Of a stretch of 64,000 nucleotides of DNA, positions 41,001 to 51,245 are shown in pieces (the stretch's first letter is position 1; every line of letters begins with the position of its first letter). The position numbers were made by a program, and so were the translations under genes. The stretch is from NCBI GenBank assembly GCA_014925825.1, contig JACGCK010000019.1:248001-312000 (forward strand), given 5' to 3'. This DNA comes from Pholiota molesta. Its lineage: Eukaryota > Basidiomycota > Agaricomycetes > Agaricales > Strophariaceae. Under the pieces are notes generated by a model that did not search any database, had not been told where the DNA came from, and was given only the letters and a program-made list of their open reading frames with translations.

Positions 41001-41979
41001 GCATCGGCTGATGAGCAGCAAGAGCCTGATTAGAGAATGGGAGCGCAGAGAAAGCTTCGATGGATTCGTTGTTTTGGAATAACATAGATTGGGATGCAGC
41101 ATTAAGATTCAAGTTAGAAGTACCACGGCGACGACGACCTGGGGATAATTTGGTTGTTGTGGATGAACGATCTGTCGCTGCATCTGTCCGTACCGATTCT
41201 GGTTGAAGAGAGCAGTTGGCAAGATGGTTCAATAAAGTGGAACTCGCACTGCGTCGATACCCAAACGAATCAACATGGCTCCCAGCATGCATTCCCCAAA
41301 CTGTTTATTAAATATTACTCGATAATATTGTAGAAGATCTTTATTAAAAAAATGCGTACGGTATGCTTCAATCTCTGCTTGAGTTTGTGGCAGATCTACA
41401 GTTTGCCCTCGATTTTGAGCTTCAGCATGTTTTCTCTGAATGTCGGCGATATGCATTGTGAAACATTTTTCACAATATACTTTCCATTTCCCGGAACTAC
41501 ATTGCGCGTTGGCTGAGTTCGGCCCCTTCTTATCGGGATGGTCAATGAAGAAATTCGACCACCAAGAGGTGGCTCCTGCTCGTCGTGTAGCCATAGGAAA
41601 AATTGCAAAGTAGTCGAAGATGAGAAGACGTGTTGAATTTTGGGTGGCCTGCAATTCCACCATTGACAACTTTTACCCCGCTTTTACTTCGCAGAAATGT
41701 CGTATCTATCTGCCAATTAACCTTTGAATATTCTCAACATTTATAGAATGTTTTATATAGCAATTTCTAGAGTTAAATACAGCTACATTGTCGAACGGAG
41801 ACGGATTCTGACGGACTCAGATGGATTAATCTAAAAATACTTGGGCTATTCTCGACCCTGTCAATAGCTATCAAGCTCGATAGCCGAGATCAGTCATGAC
41901 CGAGTCATGACTGGTCAATTGACCAGGTCACCACATCATGACCCAATGACCTTGACTTGGTCATGACTTGCCAACACTG
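38091..41979 (-). mobile_element. Nested hAT transposon carrying a transposase
   Basis: The element begins CAGTGTTGGAAGAGTCATTG and ends, on the other strand, CAGTGTTGGCAAGTCATGAC. It is flanked by the 8-bp duplication GTAGGCCA at 38083-38090 and 41980-41987. Subterminal TCATGAC and GGTCAATTGACC palindromic motifs occur at both ends (38105-38190; 41890-41970). The 3.89 kb element sits inside the outer hAT-type element, so it inserted second. Its terminal repeats differ from those of the outer element, so the two belong to different hAT groups. It looks complete and possibly autonomous. Confidence 0.92.
38377..41669 (-). CDS. hAT-family transposase
   Basis: A DNA-cutting transposase with an RNase-H-like core. 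Read on the minus strand from about 41669 or the inner ATG at 41594, it starts with a BED-like zinc-finger region (YCEKCFTMH ... NHLANC). A Pro/Gln-rich linker with four QQMQ(P/S)P units follows at about 40920-41000. The core has QADGWTGINHQHLLAFM, then VAGLVTDASGECRKARKDF and PWIIVLDCFAHQVNLIVGD, a DUF659-like region. RDAIIRSIEQRWEKTD, LNPFTRLAPF and the dimerisation motif SANSASCERLFSVYGSILT come next. The acidic tail ends at 38377. Short GT-AG introns at about 41290, 40365-40395, 40083-40143, 39634-39718 and 39139-39215 join the exons. No stop or frame break was found within them. Confidence 0.88.
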
Positions 41980-42733
41980 GTAGGCCATGCCCAGCTCTCA
42001 TCCGCGTGGATCGTTGCCGCTCACGCGGGATCGCTCCGCGACAACGCGGTCAGGATCCACGATGGCAGCAAGGGCAAGCCGCCGGGGGCCTCGCGTGCGG
42101 TGTCAAGCTGGTCCTGAAGCTGGCGTGTGTGAGCCTCGAGCTCGTCACGCCAGCGCTCGCCAGTGTCGTCCACTCGGGAGCTAGCGCCGTGCTGGTGCCC
42201 AACAGCGGCGAGGCGGGTTTCGAGCGGCCCCTACCGTCTAGATGTACGCAAAACAGTACATTTGTACTGTTTTGTGTCGTGGAGACGCGAGGGTTGGGCT
42301 GGCAGCGTACCCGCGAACCCTCGCCTACGGGCGGCGGTGACTCGATGACGACGGCGGCAGTGGTGGCGGACACGACGATGCGGCGGACATGGCGACGGCG
42401 GTGGCACAGTGCAAGTGCACCGGGGACACCACACCGTCTACATGCACAAGGGCACTGCAATATTGCAGTTCCTGCGGCATAGAGACGCTGAGATGCCGCC
42501 TGGTGCCACTTGCAAGACCGGTCTGGACCAGTCTCACGCTGGTCTTGACCAGTCTAAACCGCAACCGGTCTTGACCGGTCTTTGGACCGCGCAAGACCGT
42601 TCAGGACCGGTCCACATCGGTTCGGTCCAGTCTTGGGGAGGTTTCGAAAATCGGAAGACCGGTCTCGGTCTCGGTCCAAGCCATTTGGGGCGAAAAACCG
42701 GACCGGACCGGACTTCAAAACACTACAGGACAG

Positions 42734-43896
42734 TCATTTAGGGCAAGCACTCAGGTCATTGCTCAATGCTTTGCACAAGGTCTGGTCATCTGGCCGGAAG
42801 AATGATCTCCTTGAGAAACAGTTTGAGAGTCGTGGCTGGGGAGTTGAAAGATTTTCTAATGAGTGGTGGGATGATGTCTTCAAACATCTTAGCGACGCTC
42901 CATTCGTTGCACAAGGTGCGAATATCTCTTCTCATTTTACATATCTCAATATTATTTCCTCATATAGGTCCCAATTCTGCTCCGGAGGGACCTCCAGATG
43001 CTCATCCTGATCCCTCGTTACAATTGGCTTCTCCTTCAGAGAATGAAACCAAGGATGTCATTGATCTGTAAGCTGCTTCATCTCCCGAAAATCTATATCG
43101 TTCTCCAGAATTGAACACGCTCGATAGCGATGATGCGCCGGCGAGCGCGCACCCCAATCCTCAGCTCGAAAATCCGGACATGAACCTGCCCTCATCTCAG
43201 TCAAGAACGAAGACGCTAGCCTCCCACATTCGCAGTCAGACTTACCTACTATCCCACATCATCCTCGGACATCCGCTGAAGGCGCTCCTACGATTAACGA
43301 TCTCCCTCTCTCACATGCGCGACCTTCATCCAACGCGCCTGACGAAACACGTCCTTCGGGTGACGATAACACCACCACAGGAGCAGCACCCCCATCGGTT
43401 CCTCAGGCACCCCATCGCCCAGCGTCGCAGATGCTGACAGTTTAGTGCCACAGCAGGCCGCAGGGAACGACACCAGCCGCAGCGACGAACAGGATCTTCA
43501 CCCTGATGAGCTCCATTTGGCCATCGATGTTGGGCCACCAACGAGCTCGGAGCACGCGGAAGCGGAGACGCCAGGCGCTGGTGCCAATCGCTCTTGGCCG
43601 AGGCGGATCCGGAAGATGTGGTTATACCCTCATCAGTTTCTCACTCAGCGCCACCGCCCAGCGCCGCGGACCCAAGGTGTCGTGGCGCAACAGGCCGCCG
43701 GGAACGAGACCAGCCTCAGCGACGAATGGGATGTTCAGCCTGTGCCCGATGGGCACCATTTGGCCATCGATGTTGGGTCGCCGACGAGCTTGGGGCAGGT
43801 GGAAGCAGAGATACCAGCGCCGGTGGGGATCGCTCGGAGTCGTTGGATGAGGCGGAACCGGAAGATGCGGTCATTCGTATGGAATTGCCGATTTAG
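42734..43896 (+). pseudogene. DUF6535 gene, 3' part downstream of the hAT insertion
   Basis: The sequence after the right duplication continues the host gene. Removing the element and one CAGGACAG copy gives GNQDS directly followed by HLGQALRSLLNALHKVW, in frame. The next exon reads FESRGWGVERFSNEWW and DDVFKHLSDAPFVAQ. After an intron (about 42916-42967) a disordered, Ser/Pro/Asp-rich tail follows (PNSAPEGPPDAHPDPSL and later SSNAPDETRPSGDDN-type sequence). It includes a direct duplication of about 240 bp (43392-43880). Frames shift by one base near 43430 and 43610, so the exact stop is unsure; 43894-43896 is one candidate. The long insertion must abolish the normal protein unless spliced out. 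Confidence 0.7.
43392..43880 (+). repeat. Two-copy ~240 bp coding repeat in the DUF6535 tail
   Basis: Unit 1 (about 43392-43628) and unit 2 (about 43629-43880) both encode a segment that contains QQAAGN(D/E)TS, then HLAIDVG.PTS and a closing EA(D/E)PED(V/A)VI. Both contain the exact 20-mer TTTGGCCATCGATGTTGGGY-type block. Divergence is moderate, so the duplication is not very recent. Confidence 0.8.
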
Positions 43897-44606
43897 ACTT
43901 GCGAGCGGAGTAATGAGAGGTGTTGAGCAACGTTGAGTGTTGATGGATGTTGTGTGGTGCAAGTTTGTTGAGCGAACGTGAGTTGTGATACAGAAGATGA
44001 AATTGGACAATTCTTTTTTCTTTACAAGGTCCTGGCAGTGTATGGATATTCAATTACCTTATAAAATATATTCTTGAAGTGCAATTAGTAGTTGAGAAAT
44101 TCGAGAGTCTATCGGAAACCCTTTACAAGTAATTGCTTTGCACCGCTCAACGGTGTATTTAGATTCTAACTTTGCGCACAGAGATTTGTCAAGCATACTT
44201 ATCGGAGCCCAGAACATCTATTGTGGGATAGCTATTAGTAGATCGCGTCGCGTCGACGCGTCCAGCACACGATGTCAACGTTGAGTTCACGTTCCCTGGG
44301 AAGATGAGGAAGGATGAGGAGGAGAACCGAGGTAACCGGGGTCCGGTGGGGGCGTGTTTTCGACGTGACGGGGTCTCGTGACCGTGTTGAGCCCCACGCG
44401 GCAGGACCCCGCGGGCAGCCGCAGCGCACTTCGCGGGGGCCGAGAAGCGCCGAGCATGCGCGCTGACCGGATCGAGCGGGGTGGCCGGGGGACGGCTACA
44501 TGAGGTGTTGGTTGAGCAAGTTGTGTTGACATTTCTTTTGCATTTGCTTTGTCTGCTGCTGTCCTCTTTGCTTTCGTCGCTGTCGCTTTCGTTCCACTCC
44601 CCAGCC
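43897..44606. promoter_or_regulatory. Intergenic region upstream of MPS1
   Basis: About 700 bp. The first half is AT-rich 3' flank. From 44230 it is GC-rich. A TTTGCTTTGTCTGCTGCTGTCCTCTTTGC-type pyrimidine-rich stretch lies about 60 bp before the ATG, as is common for fungal start regions. No gene was recognised. Confidence 0.4.
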
Positions 44607-47600
44607 ATGTCTCTCAGCCCGTCCACGTCTCCGCCACGCACCCCCAACGACAACCGCGCCACGGCTCGCCCAAAGTCGACGACACCCACCTCGGACGACT
44701 CGTCCATTATCGACGACCTCTCCTTCGACTACATCTTCGACCAAGAGGGAAACTTTGTCCGCCTATCCAAGGGCTCGTCAAAATCAAACCACTCGTCACC
44801 GCCCACACCCCAAGAGGCACCCCTGGATGATCCTCCACGGCAAAAGCCACCGTCGCCAGACTTACTCGCGTCACCTATCGGTAGAATTTCATTGACTCGT
44901 TCAGAAAGCGCGTTTCCCATTCTTTCTGGCAATGGAGCAGGTTCGTCGTCAACAGTCGCAAATGACAAACCCGCAAGGTCGTTTCAACGGGTCGCGTCTG
45001 GGCCGGTTTTGTCGACTCCATCCTATTTGGCACCAACAGCATCCTCCCTTCGAAACCCGAATCGTAGCACGTCGAACGACGACGGAAGATGCTCGCGAAA
45101 GGGCCGATTCGATGGGCGCTTTGAAGGCCAGACAAACCATCGATCTAAATGTGAACGCTTACACCCTTCAGGAGGAAAAGGAGAACATCAGCGAAACCGA
45201 CGACCATCCATATATCCAGACCGCATCTATTGCCCCAAAGCAACGGAGCTCGCCGCCGCTGGTGACGCGATCCCTGTCGTCCACATCCTCACGTGTTGCT
45301 TCAGCACGAGCAGCTTACCTGGCCAATGGCGCGAGTAGTGCCAGTGGCCGGCCACTCGCGGATATGCCTGCGCCACAGCGTGCATCCTACGGCCGTCAAA
45401 TTCTCCCTACTGCAAACCGTGCAGGCCGCATCATGAAATCCACCTCAGCCTCAAAATATAGCAGCGCCGCCAGTGCGGCCAACTTCGACCGCATTTCCGA
45501 GTTCGAGCATAGCGAGAACGAGGGTGCGGGCGGCCGCTATTCGCCCATGACCGCCCCGACCGCTGGAGACGAGACGGAGCCCGAGGACGAGCCTCCGGCT
45601 GTTATCGATCCCGCCAACGTGCCTGTGCCATCAACATCCGCGTCCGTTGGTTCCCATCTAGGGCCAACACGCGTCCGGACGCACACTGCCTCGAGTGTGA
45701 ACGTAAATGCCCCGATCCTACATCTACGCTTTCTACATCCGGTAATACCCGGCCAAGAAGGTCGGCGAGCTTAAGCGACGCGTTGAGTAAGTTAATGAGC
45801 TTATTAGCGACTTAATTTTGTTTGACAATCCATATAGCTAATGATGAATACCAACTTCAAGTCCAACAGCAATTCCAGAACACAAATTCGCGGCCTGGTA
45901 CCAGTCTTGGTAAATCTATACATTTATGTCTTTTGAAACGTACTTATCTATTGAATCAGGTTTAAATGGCAACAATATCGCAGGAGCTCGTAGAATTACT
46001 ACGCAAGAGCGAGAAAGACAAGATTCGGAAGCACAAGCAGAATACAAAAGTGAATACCTTGATTTCGCCTGTCCTGATCCATCCTAACTTTTCCCAGAAT
46101 ACCGTGCACAAGACGAGCAAGAAAGCCACTTCCACCACCCCCGCCAGTCTCCGTCGCCAACACACAACCAGCCCCTCCAACAATCCTCAAGACCAGCCTA
46201 CACCCACAAACGCCGCGACTCCGACACCCTGCGCAACTTCAACCCCCCGAACTCCGCCACCTCCCTCGGCTCGCCCACCGTCGTCGACGGGCACCGCTCC
46301 TCCCCGCCCCTCGGCGCGTCGCGGCTGCAGGTGCGCTACTCGCCCCCTGGCGGCGCCGCCGCGAAGGGCCGCACGTCGCCGCCGACCGCAGCGAAGGGCC
46401 GCGGCACGTCCCCGCCGGGTGGTGCGCGCGGCGGGCGGCTCTCGCCCGCGGTCGCTGGCCGCGAGGTGGCGAAGCACCGGCGGAGCCCGACGGCGCCGGA
46501 GCCGCCGACGACGAGCGCGGGGATGCGCGATGCGGGCGCGCCCGCGCAGCCGGTGGGCAAGACGTGGGCGGGCGCCGGGGCGGAGAGGGAGGAGGGGTAT
46601 GAGTACGGCGCGGCGGGTGGGGTGAGTGATCGCGAGCGCGAGAGGGAGAGGGAGAGAGAGCGGGAACGAGAACGGGAGAGGGAGAGGGAAAGAGAAAGGG
46701 AACGGGAGAGGCGCGGGCACCAGTCGCATATGTCGCTGCAGCACGCGTCGCAGCAGCCGTATTCGCAGTCGGCGCCGTCGTTGCCTGGGCCGTCGCAGTC
46801 TGCGACGGCGCAGCTTAATCGGCACATCGTGGTATGTACTCTGCCTCATTGCTTCCTGTCCTCGGACTCGCCAAATTCATTTTCTCTTCTTCGCTAGGTC
46901 AACAAGAAAGCCTACGCGCGGCTGACATGATCGGCAAGGGCGGTCCTCGCGCGTCTTCCGCGTGCTCAACCATGCGAACGAGCTGTACGCGATCAAGCGC
47001 GTCTCGCTGGACAAGACGGACGCCGGAGACGATGAGCGGGTACATGAATGAGATTGCGCTGCTGAAGCGGCTCGACGGAAACAGCCGCATTATCCGCCTC
47101 ATCGACAGCGAGGTCAAGCCGGGGCCGGGGGGCAGTAAGGGCATCTGCTGCTGGTGATGGAGTGCGGTGAGATTGACTTGGCGCGGCTGCTGCAGGAGCA
47201 GATGAAGGAGCCGGTGAATATGGTGTGGGTGGCGTATTATTGGCAGCAGGTGTGTATATTCATTTTTTGGGCTGTTGTTGTATTTTTTGTTAATTTTTTT
47301 TCGTGTCTGTTAGATGCTGCAAGCGGTGCATGTTATTCATGAGGAAAGATCGTGCATTCGGATTTGAAGCCTGCCAATTTTGTATTGGTCCGTGGACAGT
47401 TGAAGCTAATCGACTTCGGTATCGCAAATGCTATCGCAAATGACACTACCAACATCCAAAGAGACCATCAAGTACGTAGCGTTAATAGCATCAGCATTGT
47501 CTCTCCGCTCATCTCTTGCTGATAGATTGGTACTGTAAATTATATGAGCCCGGAGGCCATCGAGCTGCCCGATGGCATGCGACGACTAAAAGTGGGCCGG

Positions 47601-48257
47601 CCCTCAGACGTCTGGTCACTAGGCTGTATCCTCTACCAGATGGTATACGGCCACCCACCCTTCCAGCACCTCTCCGTATACCAGAAATGAAAGCCATCCC
47701 AGACCTGACGCACGTCATCGACTTCGCCGAATACGCCGCGCCCATCGTGCCCTCGCCGCGCAGCTCGATGTCGGGCAACGGCCAGGTCGAGCCGCCGAAG
47801 AAGCTCGACCATTTGAAGCAGCGTGTGCGGAAGGACGTGATTATGAGCATGAAGAGCTGTCTGTGCCGGAACCCAAGGAGCGGGCGACGATTCCGGATCT
47901 GTTGAACCATGGGTGGCTGGCGATGCAGGATCGTGAGTGGTCCTTGTTTTGTAACTGCGATTGGCGAATTTTGAATGTGTTCGTTCAGGGGAGGAACCTG
48001 CTACTGCTCAGGCGCCCGCGAAGGATTTCCTGAAGGACGACGAGACTATCATTAACCCGTATTATATGCGCCAACTCCTTGAATATGGCGTGAAGCTCGC
48101 GAAAACTATCGACCCTGGCGACCCCAACAGCTCAGAAAAGCTCTTGTACGAGGCAGAGGTTGGTCCATTTAGTTGGTTGAGTAAAAGTGGCGCTGATAAA
48201 CTATTCGCCTTCCAGCGCCTCGTCCAAGAACTCAAAGCGCTCCAACTGCAACAATGA
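44607..48257 (+). CDS. MPS1: MPS1/TTK dual-specificity kinase
   Basis: The spindle-checkpoint kinase that acts at kinetochores. The N-terminal ~650 residues are Ser/Pro-rich and disordered (start [15 protein letters not shown] at 44607). An Arg-Glu dipeptide run lies at 46630-46715, close to the kinase domain. The catalytic domain begins with [14 protein letters not shown] at about 46930 and the invariant Lys in YAIKRVSL. It then has [25 protein letters not shown], the MPS1-specific [11 protein letters not shown] catalytic loop and [10 protein letters not shown]. The activation segment is [20 protein letters not shown], with [17 protein letters not shown] after it. The C-terminus (about 48000-48257) is the short tail after the kinase. 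Introns include about 46831-46898, 47248-47313 and 47472-47525. Single-base losses near 45060, 46948, 47346 and 47872, and one extra base near 47025, interrupt the frame. The family match is unambiguous. Confidence 0.92.
46630..46715 (+). repeat. (GAGAGG/CGGGAA)n purine run encoding Arg-Glu repeats
   Basis: About 85 bp of almost pure purine encodes alternating Arg and Glu in MPS1 just before the kinase domain. Such ER repeats form charged helices. Purine runs also tend to gain or lose bases in sequencing and replication. Confidence 0.85.
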
Positions 48258-50028
48258 GCGCAGATGACAACATTGTTTATCATGTCCAATCAACTCATGT
48301 CCTTCGTTTCAAAATCATAGACCAATTCTCACTCGAACACTCGTCTTGTCTAATCGCTATGTCATACTATGCAGTCTACCCCTCGGATGCGATAAACATC
48401 GCGCAGGCTATGACTGCTGTGTTATGTGCTTTGTATCTTCATCAACTCCAATATGTATGAACTTCTGCATTCTTCATTCTCTGATTCTCATTCATCTTTT
48501 TCCCCCTGTCTCCACGACTGCACGCTTGTATAGACACTCATTATGTTTTTACCTTCAACCGCCCTTCAAGTCGTCAACACCCTTCCCCGTCTATTCTGCC
48601 TTCGGCCTCTTGCTCTCTCTACTATGGTATAGGCGTCTCGTTCATTTCTATCATATGGTTCGTTTGTTGGTTTATGCTCCTCCTATCTGTTCTTCATCAC
48701 CCACACTATCGTACTCGCTTCGTTGCACCTTGGTTACCCCTTTCTGTCTCAACCAGCGCTGGCCTTTGGCTGTGCACATATGTGCTGTTTGCGGTTCAGC
48801 AAACCAGTTACAAGCTCCTTTGTTCTAATTTCAAAAGCATGTTTTTTTACTCTCTTGTATACATATATTCGTTCCAATTCATTGCATCTCTTCCTCATTT
48901 TTTTCTATCGAACACAGTAAACTAGCGTTTGTGTGTCCGGTTTTCGCTCAATAATCGAATACAATGTATTTATTCATTGAACCCCAGTCCTTTGGACTGC
49001 GTGGACTAACGGCTTGACGAACATGTGGATTGGAACTTGACAACGGCTTACATAAAGTCCGGCGGCCTGTCCCGTTCTGAAGGTAGAGCGCAGGTGTGTA
49101 CATCAAAATTTTGCAGAATGCAGTTTAATAAATGTCGGAATCCAAACCGTAGGCTCATCGATATTGCTGCTGGTTGCATCATTTTCGTGTCATCATCCAA
49201 GCGCCCAATGCGAGCAAATGCCAAAGTCCTATGCAACGCCCTCACTGTGCGTATGTGCATCAACCGCCCACTCGGTCGTTCATCCTGTGCTGGTAAATAC
49301 GTCAATTGTTTGACATGTGAGTGCTCATTCGCTTTCTGGGCTTTTCGTTCTCGCTGGCTGTTCGAACTTCAGCAGCGCCCGCTGTTGAACTAGATCTATT
49401 TTTGACTCGGGAGCTGCATGCTGGTCTGCTCATGAAAACATCTCATCCCAGTCGTAGGCCTCATATCCATGGCAAGCATTGGTTACCCTGGACAAGCTGC
49501 GAATCTACGCCAATATTAAGAGTTGATTCTTCTACAATCCATGGTAAACTGTCGAGCAAACAGGCAAGTCTGCAAACATCATTTTGCTTGGCATACTAAA
49601 AATATTCCTATAAAAATAGTCGAATTGACACTCCAACATTGGGCGACCATATATCTGGCATATTGACATAGATGGACAAACGAGCGGCGATCTGTGACGA
49701 CTCGGAAGATCGTCCACTGCCCGAATAAGGATCTATCGCTAAGAGGCTATGCAAGTCTTGCGCTGGCTTGGCGCGTGTACTTTCTGTATTTAATGGGCCA
49801 GAATCGCGAATTGTTTTCCTTCATTCGTTCTCTCCTCCTCTTTTCGTCTTTCCTTTAGTGCCTGGCCAGGTGCCCCTTTTGCTTTCTTCCTCCACCAGCT
49901 TAACCTTCCTTCGTTATTCTTTTTGAGCAGGTACACGCAATCCTGTTATCTCATATTTGATTCGTTTTAACTTAGAGTCTACTCAGCCTTTTGCTTCCTA
50001 CCCAATCCTTTAACTCTTCGACATCAAA
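48258..50028. other. Intergenic region upstream of the secreted-protein gene
   Basis: About 1.8 kb. A T-rich 3' flank of MPS1 extends to about 48950, followed by sequence without a recognised gene. A CT-rich tract at 49825-49920 precedes the secreted-protein gene and probably belongs to its promoter and 5' UTR. Confidence 0.45.
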
Positions 50029-50756
50029 ATGCTTGGAAAACTTTTCAACGCTGTTATTCTTGCCTCTGCCCTGGTTGCAGGTGTTGCGGCCAAGCCCGTC
50101 CAACTCAACAGGTTGAGTGAGTAGCGTCATGCATTTCGCTTTGAAACATGTGATAACTAACCTCATTATTACTCAACTATAGCCGCCCGTGGCGATATCT
50201 CCTTCGACAACTGGCACGGAATTTCTTCCCTCAGCGGCTTTGATAATTCTACGGCAGCGACAATTCATCGGCAGCATTCGACCCAGACTGTTGTTGAGCA
50301 GAGCCAAGAACTCGTCTGCCATTCGGAATCCATTGAAATTATTCAGCAGCGTCTCCTGGTCATTCAAGAGATGGCCAAAAGGTACGCTATCGCTTATTTA
50401 TTAGTTGATAAGATGCAAATAATATTTAACGTCTAGAATTATCACCGAGCAGGTTTGCGAGGTTGAGACTCAAACCGTTACTTTCGAGCAATTCCATTCG
50501 AGCGTTGGCCTCTTCAGCCACGATCTCCGCCGCACTTCAGGACACCATGCTGGGTTCGATTCAAGCATCGTCAGCCATGTCGGTGAATTCTTTAATGAAG
50601 ATGGATCGCTTTCCACCTCCGACTTCGGATTTAGTGGCCGTGATGTCGGCAGCAGCACCGTCGTTGTTGGTGGCTCGAATGGAACGCCGAGACCTCCCCT
50701 GCGTCCGTCGGTTCAGCATACAGCCTGCTAGGAGTGCATTCTATGCCTCATACTAA
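50029..50756 (+). CDS. Small secreted protein of an unnamed agaricomycete family
   Basis: ATG at 50029 encodes a classical signal peptide (MLGKLFNAVILASALVAGVA, cleavage likely after VAA). After an intron (about 50115-50182) comes ARGDISFDNWHGISSLSGF. A conserved helical block follows: QTVVEQSQELVCHSESIEII, then QQRLLVIQEMAKR. A second intron (about 50380-50436) leads to IITEQVCEVETQTVTFEQFH and SHDLRRTSGHH. The C-terminus is Gly/Ser-rich, with DFGFSGRDVGSSTVVVGGSN. Two cysteines, one on each side of the central helix, could pair. One-base losses near 50240 and 50723 break the frame; the second suggests a C-terminus ARSAFYASY with the stop at 50754-50756. I recall this pattern from secreted proteins of mushroom fungi but know no function. 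Confidence 0.75.
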
Positions 50757-51245
50757 GCAAACGGACGGAATGGTTTGTGCATTCTCTATAATACTAAGAA
50801 ATATTAAAGGCTCATCAATTCATCATCGAAATAGTTCTTGTTGCACGACTTGATGTAACGATGATACCCTGTTGAGCATCTCCAGCCTTGCAAATTTTCT
50901 GTTACCTAGAGCGTTTTATTTGTTTTAATTATTTTGGGAGTCGAATTGGGGATGGGTTCCAACGTAGCTACTTACCAGACTGCTCTCTCTTTTAAGATGT
51001 TTATCGAAGAGAATAATGATTGGTTTACTGATGGATAATTGCTGTACCACTTCAACTTAGTATATTTCAATTTTGGTCCAAAGCCTTATTCATGGCTTCT
51101 GCACGGACATTGACATACCATTCTTCCTGTCCGGAATCATGATGTTACTAGCGCGCGGAGTCTATACATATTCTTTGCAAGTACCCTAAATTCTCAGTGC
51201 CCCGATATCTCACTAATCCTTTTCACTCCCAATCCTGGGTTGCTG
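50757..51245. terminator. Convergent 3' region between secreted-protein and MYND genes
   Basis: About 490 bp between two convergent genes. It is AT-rich, with several AATAAT/ATTAAA-like elements (for example AAATATTAAAGG at about 50800) that could serve as polyadenylation signals. No gene is seen. Confidence 0.4.

Larger units (their letters stand above)
37386..42725. mobile_element. Outer hAT-type element, non-autonomous, inside the DUF6535 gene
   Basis: The ends are TAGTGTTTGAAGGTCCGG on the left and, read inward from the right, TAGTGTTTTGAAGTCCGG. These imperfect terminal inverted repeats are flanked by the 8-bp duplication CAGGACAG. Both subterminal regions (37405-37575 and 42505-42720) are packed with AAGACCGGTC, GACCAGTCT and TCAAGACCG in both orientations, typical of hAT transposase binding sites. 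Without the nested element it is about 1.44 kb. Its GC-rich centre (37640-38082 and 41988-42480) has no transposase. It contains exon-like open sequence with possible introns, perhaps a captured host fragment, but I cannot name it. Mobilisation would need a transposase supplied in trans. Confidence 0.88.

Noticed and set aside
42006..42482. Plus-strand frame in the right half of the outer element as a functional gene
   Set aside because: It has no start context, is interrupted by the nested insertion and shows no recognisable domain.
37386..42725. One single large autonomous hAT element
   Set aside because: There are two different terminal repeats with two different 8-bp duplications, so these are two nested elements.
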